Below, piece after piece: positions 1-6,909 of a DNA stretch of 15,970 nucleotides (position 1 is the stretch's first letter; every line of letters starts with the position of its first letter). The DNA is from Woeseia sp. (GTDB lineage: Bacteria > Pseudomonadota > Gammaproteobacteria > Steroidobacterales > Woeseiaceae): assembly GCA_018701055.1 (NCBI GenBank), contig JABIUH010000177.1:1-15970 (forward strand). Reading direction: 5' to 3'. The position numbers and the translations under genes were made by a program. A model generated the notes under the pieces. The model was not told where the DNA came from. It searched no databases and saw nothing but the letters and a program-made list of their open reading frames with translations.

Positions 1-1
1 G

Positions 2-322
2 GGATACGACGTAACCGCAATTAATAACGGCAAAGATGCGCAGTCAGCCATCGAAAAACTGCAACCAGTCGACGTCATCCTGATGGATCTGATGCTGCCC
101 TATGTTTCTGGCTTTCAACTCATAAGCGAGATTCGTGCGAACGCAGCATGGCATCTCGTACCAATTGTCGTGTTGTCCGGCAAAGTTGTAGAAGACGACA
201 TTGTGATGACATTGGATATGGGCGCGAACGACTACGTGACCAGGCCCTTTCGTCCAGACGAACTGCTAGCGCGAATTCGCAGAGTCGTCACAGAGCGGGA
301 ATTGCCTGGAACCGCGACATGA
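2..322 (+). CDS. Response regulator receiver domain, 5' end outside the window
   Basis: This is the C-terminal part of a CheY-like receiver domain, read in frame from base 2. The phospho-acceptor Asp is visible in LMDLMLP (GAT at 86-88), followed by the conserved Ser of VVLSGK and the ANDYV strand. The domain ends 20-30 residues after the usual last helix with no output domain, so this is either a stand-alone receiver or the last domain of a larger protein whose start is off the window. The conserved Lys of the KPF motif is Arg here (TRPF, AGG at 242-244); in CheY-type receivers this Lys contacts the phosphoryl group. The stop codon overlaps the next start as ATGA at 319-322, so the two genes were probably translated together. 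The partner kinase is not visible. Confidence 0.85.
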   Translation, partial: GYDVTAINNGKDAQSAIEKLQPVDVILMDLMLPYVSGFQLISEIRANAAWHLVPIVVLSGKVVEDDIVMTLDMGANDYVTRPFRPDELLARIRRVVTERELPGTAT

Positions 323-726
323 GCCAGATACTTCGCAGCTTCGCATTGCCACTTGTCTTTGTACTACTGGGATCCAATTGCCACGCGGCCGATGTAGACA
401 TGCCTCCCTCAAATCGGGAAGCAAGATTTTAATGGGCGCAGATGTTGCGTAACGCAGACCAAACCCTCGCAGTACTTAATATGATTGATAGCCTGCGCCA
501 TGATTTCCCCAATGATGTCGACTATCGATTCGCGCTGGAAGAACTTTCAATCGCATATGATCTCGCTCAGCAATATGAAGATGTGTGGCGCTTGCGCTTT
601 CCCTTGCTGCAAGCGAATCACTCATCAGACACTGCGCAGCAACACGTTGCGGCAAACATGAATTGGAACCGCTCACGCGTAACGAGAATCTTGCAGATGA
701 TGGGTAGAGACAATCAGTCGAGTTAG
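319..726 (+). pseudogene. Exported helical/TPR-like protein, broken by an in-frame stop (possibly a YaiO-type remnant)
   Basis: An ATG at 319 overlaps the receiver stop (ATGA) and opens with a convincing signal peptide: an Arg, a hydrophobic stretch LPLVFVLLG, then CHAAD. After 37 residues it meets TAA at 430-432. Reading on in the same frame gives an uninterrupted 97-codon stretch (433-723), with helical, TPR-like text such as LNMIDSLRHDFPNDVDYRF and LEELSIAYDLAQQYEDVW, ending at TAG 724-726. Continuity of frame and sense across the TAA suggests one ancestral gene with a nonsense change. The TPR-like part resembles the N-terminal part of periplasmic TPR/beta-barrel proteins of the YaiO type, which can sit next to response regulators. 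The C-terminal barrel would then be missing, so the gene may also be truncated at the 3' side. The family assignment is a weak inference; the in-frame stop is seen directly. Confidence 0.6.
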
Positions 727-778
727 GATTGCGAATGCCATCGATGGCCGGGCCCAATGCATTCATACAAAATACTCA

Positions 779-857
779 TCATTGCGAGGAAACAACGTCG
801 ACGAAGCAATCTATTCTAATTGACGCAGTATGGATTGCTTCGCTGCGCTCGCAATGA
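779..857. repeat. Degenerate REP-like inverted repeat
   Basis: Two pairs of complementary arms nest here: TCATTGCGAG (779-788) with CTCGCAATGA (848-857), and CGAAGCAATC (802-811) with GATTGCTTCG (833-842). The sequence between the paired blocks has diverged. The pattern, GCGAGG...GAAGCAATC facing GATTGCTTCG...CTCGCAATGAC, is a dispersed intergenic palindrome type seen in many proteobacterial genomes. The right arm is also the first unit of the tandem repeat that follows. Confidence 0.75.
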
Positions 858-963
858 CGAAACCGGGTATTTGTATGGATCGCGTCGCTGCGCTCACAAA
901 GACGAAACTGGGTATTTGTATGGATCGCGTCGCTGCACTCGCAAAGACAGAAGCCGTGTCTGT
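829..963. repeat. Tandem repeat, 45-bp unit, about three copies
   Basis: Units start at 829, 874 and 919, each opening TATGGAT(T/C)GC. Units 1 and 2 (829-873, 874-918) differ at only a handful of positions. Unit 3 matches well for about 30 bases, then drifts after what looks like a one-base insertion near 949. Unit 1 begins with the right arm of the preceding inverted repeat (GATTGCTTCG), so the array seems to have grown by duplication of half a palindrome plus a 15-bp tail. Because 45 is a multiple of three, a reading frame stays open across the array, giving a 15-residue repeat; I regard that as a by-product, not a gene. Confidence 0.85.
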
Positions 964-993
964 TAGCCGCTGCATCGCGGCTGGAAACCGCTC

Positions 994-1260
994 CTATCGA
1001 TCTTCTATCGCGTCGCGAAGTCGCTCGTAACCCAGTTTTAATTCTTGACCCACATTGACCAACGCGTCCCCCAAGCCCGCACCGGTCTCTTTTAGTTTCG
1101 CATCCTCTGAAAACTTCGCTGCTTTGCCCGAGAAGTTGTGCATTTTTTCTTCGAGCCCGTCCCAGTCTTCTTTAATGTCCTTCGATGCTAAATGAATTTT
1201 TACGCGCAGCTCATCGCGTCGCTGCTTCAGTTCCTGCAGAAGCTGATTTAAATCCGTCAT
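994..1260 (-). CDS. Small charged helical protein, function unknown
   Basis: This encodes 88 residues with no signal peptide or membrane segment. The composition is rich in Leu, Lys, Glu and Asp, and the first 30 residues (QLLQELKQRRDELRVKIHL) have a heptad-like hydrophobic spacing. The rest also looks amphipathic-helical, so a soluble coiled-coil or helical-bundle protein is likely. I do not recognise the family. The ATG overlaps the ancestral stop of the upstream amidohydrolase gene as ATGA (1257-1260), so it was translationally coupled to that gene. Its frame is intact although its upstream partner is broken. With the upstream reading shifted out of phase by a late frameshift, ribosomes stopping at the earlier stop (1414-1416) would end over 150 nt short, and coupling may be lost. 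Confidence 0.7.
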   Translation of the reverse strand: MTDLNQLLQELKQRRDELRVKIHLASKDIKEDWDGLEEKMHNFSGKAAKFSEDAKLKETGAGLGDALVNVGQELKLGYERLRDAIEDR

Positions 1261-2905
1261 TGCAATTCCAGTTGATACTTCACTTCGCCACCGACGATCG
1301 TGATGTCGACGGTTGTATTCGGAATCAAACTCTCCTCAACCGTCAACAGATTCTGTGAAAGGACGGTGATGTCAGCATACTTACCCGGTGTAAGTGAGCC
1401 CTTAACCTCTTCTTCAAAGGCCGCAATCGCATTGTTGATGCGTATAAGTCTGCAGCGCCTCTTCCCGTGTCATCGCATGCTCAGGATAAAACTTCTCGCC
1501 GTTTACCATCATGCGCGAGACTGATGCGTAATAAGAAGCGATAGCATCGATCGGTTCCACGGGAACGTCCGTTCCGTTAGTCACCAACGCGCCAGTGTTG
1601 AACAGGTCGCGCCACGGTTGCGACGTCGCCTTTGCGCGCTCTTCACCCAGACGAGAGGGTATCCACGGCCCGTCAGAACTACCGTGAATTGCCTGGATGG
1701 CTGCCACGACACCAAGCGCACCAAAACGCGGTACATCCGCCGGATCAATGTGCTGCGAGTGCTCTATGCGCCAGCGAAGATCGGCTCCGTCAACTTCAGC
1801 TGTCGCCCAAGCTCGCTCGTACAAATCCAATACCTCACGAACGCCACGATCTCCGATCGCATGCGTGTTGACTTGAAAACCATGCTTTGCCGCAATTTCA
1901 GCGGTGCGCTCAATATCTTCGACGGACTCTAAAACAAGGCCTGCCGTTTCCGTTAGATCTTCGTATGGCTCAAGCAGCCAGGCGCCGTGCGCACCCAATG
2001 CGCCATCGATTTGCCGCTTGATGGATCGCACCGTCAGAAAGTCATTACCTTCGGGTAACATTTTGTATGCTGGCAAGGCTACATCCATCACTTCGTTCGA
2101 TTCACGCCGTACCATGACGTAGAGACGAACCGGAAGATTGCCTTCCTCTTCAAGCTTCCTGAAAAAATCGATACCTTCAAACGAAGTGCCAGCATCCTGA
2201 AATGACGTTATGCCATGGCGCAACGCCTCGTCAGCCGCCAGAATCACTCGCTCGCGATCAATCTGTTCCATTTCTTCTGGCGTCAATCGACCCTGGTAGA
2301 TACCGATGACTTCGCTTAACAAGCGTTGGGCAGTTTCCCGCATCAAACCAGTTGCACGTCCATCAGGCGCGCGCACAATCGTGCCGCCGGCCGGGTCGAG
2401 TGTGTCATCGTCAATACCGGCAGCGGCAAGTGCCGCCCCATTAAAGTAGCCCGCGTGGCCGCTTGCATGCCCGAGACTGACAGGGTTATTCGGCGATACG
2501 GCATTCAGCGTGTCATTACGTGGCACGCCATCGACGGCATCGTCAGGCACGCTATCTCACTTGTCCTGGTGCCAACCGCGGCCAAAGATCCACTCACTGG
2601 GACCAGCTTTATCAACCGCACCAGACACCATGCTGACCACTTGCCCCCAGTTTTCGACATTTCTGAGGTCCAGAATTTGCTTCGAGCGACCGAGGCCCAT
2701 GTAGTGTCCGTGACCTTCGATAAACCCTGGCATTGCGAAGCGCCCGATCTACGGTCGCAATTTTTCCACCCGTCAGGACGAGATCAGCGGGCGCTACTGT
2801 GGCAACTGGCCCGGTCAACTCGGGTGCTTCACTGGATTCTTGTCCACAGCCTGTCGCTAGTGACGCCACTACTATTGTCAGGACAGTGAATTTAATGTTT
2901 TTCAT
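1257..2905 (-). pseudogene. YtcJ-type amidohydrolase (Amidohydro_3), degraded by three lesions
   Basis: The gene starts at ATG 2905 with a GGGGAG ribosome site and a lipoprotein signal peptide (LTIVVASLATGCG, lipobox-like). It then shows the family opening LVLTGGKIATVD. Near 2741-2752 the text jumps to a different frame at GRFAMPGFIEGHGHY, which carries the HxH metal-site motif. About 40 residues normally found between these two parts are missing, and the loss is not a multiple of three. Next, a TGA at 2557-2559 replaces the Trp expected in WHQDKWDSVP. The following 378 residues are well kept, with THAIGDRG, RIEHSQH and NGTDVPVEP. A one-base insertion near 1441 then shifts out the tail, which continues in the other frame as NNAIAAFEEEVKGSLTPGKYAD and ends at TGA 1257-1259. 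Family members hydrolyse amide or related bonds; the substrate of this one is unknown. The product is almost certainly not functional. Confidence 0.88.
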
Positions 2906-3085
2906 CGGAACTCCCCATTTCTCTCGATCCCACTGTCGCATCGCAATTCGAGCTTTGCAATTGATCGAACCCATGCCGTCTACGGCCGCAATATAGCGCT
3001 CCAGTCGCCATGACGCCTATGATTTGAAATGCTACATTGGCGCCCCAGCCCTACGGCTCGGCAAACACCAACAAAAGAGCTTCCT

Positions 3086-5545
3086 ATGCGATCGCGACCC
3101 CTCATTCACGTCCTCACGCTTGTTACATTGCTAATGGCGGTAACGGCTTCGGCAGACGCCATACGGCAAACAAAAGCGCCGCACTACGATGCCTTTCGCC
3201 AACTGGATGTCGACCTACCTACGCCCAATGTCTACCGGACCGCATCGGGCGCACCGGGAACGCAGTACTGGCAACAGCGAGCCGATCACCAGATCAAAGT
3301 TACGCTGCACGAAGAAAGTCAGAGCATCACTGCCTCACAAACGATTCAATACACAAACAACTCTCCTGACACCCTGCGCTACATTTGGATTCAGCTAGAC
3401 CAGAACCGATTTGCGGAAGGTTCGCGTGGACGCGTGACCGCAGCTTCCAGTGAAGACGTTTTGAGCTACGGTGCGTTGGCAGCTGAACAACGCCATGCCG
3501 ATGTTGCACATGGATTTTCAATCGATCGCGTCGCTGACAATCGTGGTCGCGATCTCAAACATACAATTGTCGATACGATGATGCGTATCGACCTGCCGCA
3601 AGCACTGCGTTCGGGACAGCGCACGACTTTCTCAATCGACTGGTCGTTCAACATCATCGAAGAATCGATCATCGGCGGCCGGGGTGGCTATGATCATTTT
3701 CCGGAGAATGACACTTACATTTACTTTCTTGCGCAGTGGTTTCCAAAACTAACCGCCTACACGGATTATGGTGGGTGGAAACATCAGCAGTTCCTTGGCG
3801 CTGGCGAATTTACACAAGAATTCGGCAACTACGTTGTTGAGATAACGGTACCGAGTGACCACATCGTTTCTGCAACCGGCGAATTGCAAAATGAAAGCGC
3901 TGTGCTTACTGCCGAACAACGGCGGCGCCTGAATACAGCACGATCTGCCGACAAACCAATGTTTATTGTGACGCCTGAAGAAGCCATTGAGAACGAACGA
4001 GAAGGCGCGACCCAAACCAAAACCTGGGTTTTCAAAGCGGATAATGTGCGCGACTTTGCCTGGTCTAGTTCTAGAAAATTCATTTGGGACGCAATGAATC
4101 ACAAGCAAGAAGGCGGTGAGTTCGACAACGTATTGGCGATGTCTTTTTATCCCCAGGAAGCAGAGCCCATCTGGTCGCAGTATTCGACGCATTCCGTCGT
4201 ACACACGCTCGAAGTCTATTCGCGCTTCTCCTTCCCTTATCCTTACCCAACCGCGCAGTCAGTAAATACCTGGAAAGGCGGCGGCATGGAGTACCCGATG
4301 ATCACTTTCAACGGTCGTCGACCCACACCGTTTGAAGCTGACGAGGACGATCCTGACGCCGCGAGCAAACCAGAGCGCACTTACACCCGTAGCGACAAAC
4401 ACGGTTTGATCGGCGTCATCATTCACGAGATCGGTCATATCTATTTCCCGATGACGGTAAACTCAGACGAGCGGCAATGGACGTGGATGGATGAAGGCAT
4501 CAACTCATTCCTGCAATACATCGCGGAACTTGAGTGGGAAGAGAATTTCCACAATCATCGAGAGAACTACAGCATTCTTGAACACATTGCCGAGTACATG
4601 GTGAGTGAAAACCAGGTACCCATAATGACGCAGTCGGATTCCATTCTGCAGTTTGGGCCAAATGGCTACACGAAACCTGCCGCGTCACTGGTTGTGTTAA
4701 GAGAAACCGTTCTGGGTCGCGAGCTGTTCGATTTTGCGTTCCGCGAGTATGCACAGCGTTGGCGTTTCAAGCGCCCAACACCATCGGATTTTTTCCGCAC
4801 CTTGGAAGACGCATCCGGAATCGATCTGGATTGGTTTTGGCGTGGTTGGTACTACTCAACCGATCACGTTGATGTCGCTGTAACGGGCATGCGCGAGTAC
4901 AAAGTATCCACAGCAGATCCTGATATCGAACTCAACCTGCAAAAGCAGAAACGCGCGGGCGAAGTTCCAGAAACATTGGGTCAGATTCGCAACCGCGAAG
5001 AGGGCCGCGTCATGCGTGCCGATCGCTTCCCGGAATTGAATGACTACTACAATAAGAACGACGAATACACGGCCACCAACGCCGATCGTAACAAATATCA
5101 AACGACGCTCGAAGGGCTCGAAGATTGGGAGCGAGCAGCACTCGATCGTGCGGCGGTTGACGATGATTTTGTGTACTTCGTGGATTTTCACAACATAGGC
5201 GGACTTGTTTCACCTCTGCCATTGCTCATCACAGACGTGGACGGCAACGAAGAGTTTTTGATGATCCCCGCTGAAATCTGGCGCCGAAACTCTGTCGCGG
5301 TCAGCAAGATGCTCATTCGTGACAAAGCCATCGCATCAATTCAACTCGATCCTCGTCGCGAAACAGCGGACGCTAACTTCTCCAACAACAGCTTTCCGAG
5401 TCGCGTCGTGAAATCTCGTTTGGAGCTGTACAAAGGCGAAGACGACACACGCAATATGATGTCCGATATGCTGCAAATGCTGCGCGAAGAAAAAGGCGGC
5501 GCTGACGATTCGAAAGCAGTGCCACTGGAAGAAACCGGCAATTAG
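3086..5545 (+). CDS. Secreted M1-family (gluzincin) metallopeptidase
   Basis: This is an 819-residue protein with an N-terminal signal peptide (MRSRPLIHVLTLVTLLMAV...SADA). It has the M1 zinc site: HEIGH at residues 447-451, then exactly 18 residues, then Glu 470 in WTWMDEG. The substrate-side motif GGMEYP (Met 401, Glu 402) corresponds to the GxMEN motif of classic aminopeptidases, with Tyr in place of Asn, as is common in exported M1 relatives. The N-terminal beta-rich domain precedes the catalytic domain, and about 200 residues follow DWFWRGWYYSTDH, mostly polar with a beta-rich end. I chose ATG 3086 rather than an upstream in-frame ATG (3029), because it follows an AAGAG site and places the signal peptide at the N-terminus. 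Likely role: periplasmic or outer-surface peptide degradation. The next gene begins at its stop codon. Confidence 0.92.
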   Translation: MRSRPLIHVLTLVTLLMAVTASADAIRQTKAPHYDAFRQLDVDLPTPNVYRTASGAPGTQYWQQRADHQIKVTLHEESQSITASQTIQYTNNSPDTLRYIWIQLDQNRFAEGSRGRVTAASSEDVLSYGALAAEQRHADVAHGFSIDRVADNRGRDLKHTIVDTMMRIDLPQALRSGQRTTFSIDWSFNIIEESIIGGRGGYDHFPENDTYIYFLAQWFPKLTAYTDYGGWKHQQFLGAGEFTQEFGNYVVEITVPSDHIVSATGELQNESAVLTAEQRRRLNTARSADKPMFIVTPEEAIENEREGATQTKTWVFKADNVRDFAWSSSRKFIWDAMNHKQEGGEFDNVLAMSFYPQEAEPIWSQYSTHSVVHTLEVYSRFSFPYPYPTAQSVNTWKGGGMEYPMITFNGRRPTPFEADEDDPDAASKPERTYTRSDKHGLIGVIIHEIGHIYFPMTVNSDERQWTWMDEGINSFLQYIAELEWEENFHNHRENYSILEHIAEYMVSENQVPIMTQSDSILQFGPNGYTKPAASLVVLRETVLGRELFDFAFREYAQRWRFKRPTPSDFFRTLEDASGIDLDWFWRGWYYSTDHVDVAVTGMREYKVSTADPDIELNLQKQKRAGEVPETLGQIRNREEGRVMRADRFPELNDYYNKNDEYTATNADRNKYQTTLEGLEDWERAALDRAAVDDDFVYFVDFHNIGGLVSPLPLLITDVDGNEEFLMIPAEIWRRNSVAVSKMLIRDKAIASIQLDPRRETADANFSNNSFPSRVVKSRLELYKGEDDTRNMMSDMLQMLREEKGGADDSKAVPLEETGN

Positions 5546-6062
5546 GATTTTTCCGAAACTTGCCAAGCGACTTTTGTGCGCCACAATACTCTGCACTGCG
5601 GCGTCAGCCTATGCGGATCGTCAACCAGGAAGTCTATCCACGATCAAATTTGGCGCATCGTCGGGCAATATCGAAATCATTCATCGTCTTCACAGCCACG
5701 ATGCTGAACTTGGCATCATGAGCGCGATGAACGACCTCAGCCTGAGCATCGATCATCTAGAGGGTCAGGCGCAGTTAGCGTTGTACGTCGAAACCAGGTT
5801 TTCCGTCGCTGCTATTGAGGGCGATGAGATCGGCGCGCCACTCGTGTTGGATTTGATCGGTGCTGAGGTCGATGGAGACTACGTTTTGGTATATCAGGAA
5901 TTTGCAGGATCGCTGCCGCCTAACGTCGCCGTGCGAAATGACATCCTGCGCGATATATTTCCGGAACAGATTAACCACGTCAATATTGCGATCAATCAGA
6001 GCGTTCATAGCCTGATATTCAAGGATAAGGACGCCTGGAAGAGCGCGCAGCTAACCGATTGA
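5541..6062 (+). CDS. Small exported protein, DUF6702-like
   Basis: This protein of about 160-173 residues has a beta-rich body. Features such as STIKF...IEIIHRLHSHDAE and a late FPEQINHVNI resemble the DUF6702 family of exported proteins of unknown role. The start is uncertain. No ATG lies near the front. A TTG at 5574 would start inside the signal peptide and drop its positive end. Reading back to ATT at 5541 gives MRIFPKLAKRLLCATILCTAASAYAD, a textbook signal peptide, with GGAAGAA at 5527-5533 at good spacing. That ATT overlaps the peptidase stop as ATTAG. I therefore list 5541, with low confidence in the exact base. Direct adjacency to the M1 peptidase suggests one operon and a shared envelope function, perhaps as partner or accessory; this is inference. 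Confidence 0.75.
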   Translation: MRIFPKLAKRLLCATILCTAASAYADRQPGSLSTIKFGASSGNIEIIHRLHSHDAELGIMSAMNDLSLSIDHLEGQAQLALYVETRFSVAAIEGDEIGAPLVLDLIGAEVDGDYVLVYQEFAGSLPPNVAVRNDILRDIFPEQINHVNIAINQSVHSLIFKDKDAWKSAQLTD

Positions 6063-6066
6063 TCTC

Positions 6067-6159
6067 AGTGGGGTCAGAGTCAAGACTTTGACCCTGCGTG
6101 TGGGTTGAATTAAACGTGACGTGTCCCGCAAGGGTCAGAGCCTTGGCTCTAACCCCACT
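6067..6159. repeat. REP-like pair of palindromic units in inverted arrangement
   Basis: Arms of 29 bp lie at 6067-6095 and 6131-6159. The second is the reverse complement of the first at 25 of 29 positions, all four differences being transitions. Each arm is also an imperfect palindrome by itself (GGGTCAGAGTC...GACTTTGACCC), so the site can form two small hairpins or one long one around a 35-nt spacer. The GGGTCAGAGTC core is typical of REP-like units mobilised by RAYT transposases in gammaproteobacteria. No transposase lies nearby. It follows the DUF6702 gene and may help end transcription, but there is no U-run. Confidence 0.8.
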
Positions 6160-6222
6160 ATTCCTCGCCTCCCACCTCAAATAATTTGGTTATACTTCGG
6201 ATAGGACACTAGCGGAATCACA

Positions 6223-6738
6223 ATGAAACGAGATCAAAAATTCTACGATATGTACGCCCTTGTTGTCGGCGTACTCGCAATAATTGCATTAGCCATTTAC
6301 ATCGGCGTAACGAAATTATCTGACATTAACCAGGGCGTCTATACCGTCGACTCTGCTGAGTATCAGGCTGCAGTTACAGATCGAATTCAGCCATTGGGCC
6401 AGGTCTACCTGACCGGCGACTCCATTAATGCAGAAGCGCCTCAAGTTATGGAGGCCGAACCTGCTGAGCCAGTGGCAACGGTCCTGTCAGGCCCACAGGT
6501 CTATAACGAGGCATGCAACATTTGCCACGGACCCGGCATCGGTGGCGCACCGCAAATCAGTGATCCTTCTTTGTGGACAACACGAATCGCCCAAGGCAAC
6601 GACACGCTTTATCAACACGCACTGGAAGGCTATACCGGTGAGTTTGGATACATGCCGCCGAAAGGGGCTCGCATGGATCTATCAGATGACGAAGTTAAAG
6701 GTGCTGTTGACTACATGGTTGAAACGGCAAGTAACTGA
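6223..6738 (+). CDS. Membrane-anchored class I cytochrome c (c5-like)
   Basis: This is a 171-residue protein. An uncleaved N-terminal membrane helix spans about residues 11-30 (YALVVGVLAIIALAIYIGV), followed by a linker rich in Ala, Glu and Pro to about residue 88. One cytochrome c domain then carries CNICH at residues 98-102 for covalent haem attachment and Met 144 in GYMPPKG as the likely axial ligand. The fold order and the MPPKG motif fit the cytochrome c5 family. Likely role: electron transfer at the outer face of the inner membrane, for example between a bc1-type complex and a terminal oxidase or other periplasmic reductase. It is a single gene with no operon partner here; haem attachment would depend on Ccm proteins elsewhere. 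The ribosome site is weak (GGAAT). Confidence 0.92.
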   Translation: MKRDQKFYDMYALVVGVLAIIALAIYIGVTKLSDINQGVYTVDSAEYQAAVTDRIQPLGQVYLTGDSINAEAPQVMEAEPAEPVATVLSGPQVYNEACNICHGPGIGGAPQISDPSLWTTRIAQGNDTLYQHALEGYTGEFGYMPPKGARMDLSDDEVKGAVDYMVETASN

Positions 6739-6909
6739 TCGTAGTTCCGGCTTCCAGGCGTGGCTAGAATCACCCGGCAATGTCTACGCACGACCTAATA
6801 CGACAAGCCGCGATCGGTGTACCTGATCGAAGTAATTACCTCAAAGAAGTTTTTCGCTTACCATTCCTGAATGCTTTCAGTGACCAAAACTATCCCAAAT
6901 AGCCCATGG

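Noticed and set aside
829..963. CRISPR-like array
   Set aside because: Copies are directly adjacent with no unique spacers, only three units exist, and no cas genes are present.
830..1030. Open frame of 66 codons across the tandem repeat
   Set aside because: It is open only because the 45-bp unit is a multiple of three, and it runs into the end of the opposite-strand gene; there is no convincing ribosome site.
2326..2889. 187-codon plus-strand frame
   Set aside because: It lies antisense to the amidohydrolase pseudogene, whose text is clearly the real coding strand in this interval.
3018..3023. TATGAT as a -10 box for the peptidase gene
   Set aside because: The hexamer is good but there is no acceptable -35 at 16-18 bp spacing, so it could be chance.
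3749..4204. 151-codon minus-strand frame inside the M1 peptidase
   Set aside because: It is antisense to a well-supported enzyme and has no recognisable motif.
6428..6826. 132-codon plus-strand frame overlapping the cytochrome gene
   Set aside because: It is out of phase with the CNICH-bearing frame and has no domain signal.
6811..6829. Small hairpin (CGATCGG with CC-T-GATCG) as a terminator after the cytochrome gene
   Set aside because: It has a bulged stem and no T-run on either strand; support is too weak to list as a terminator.
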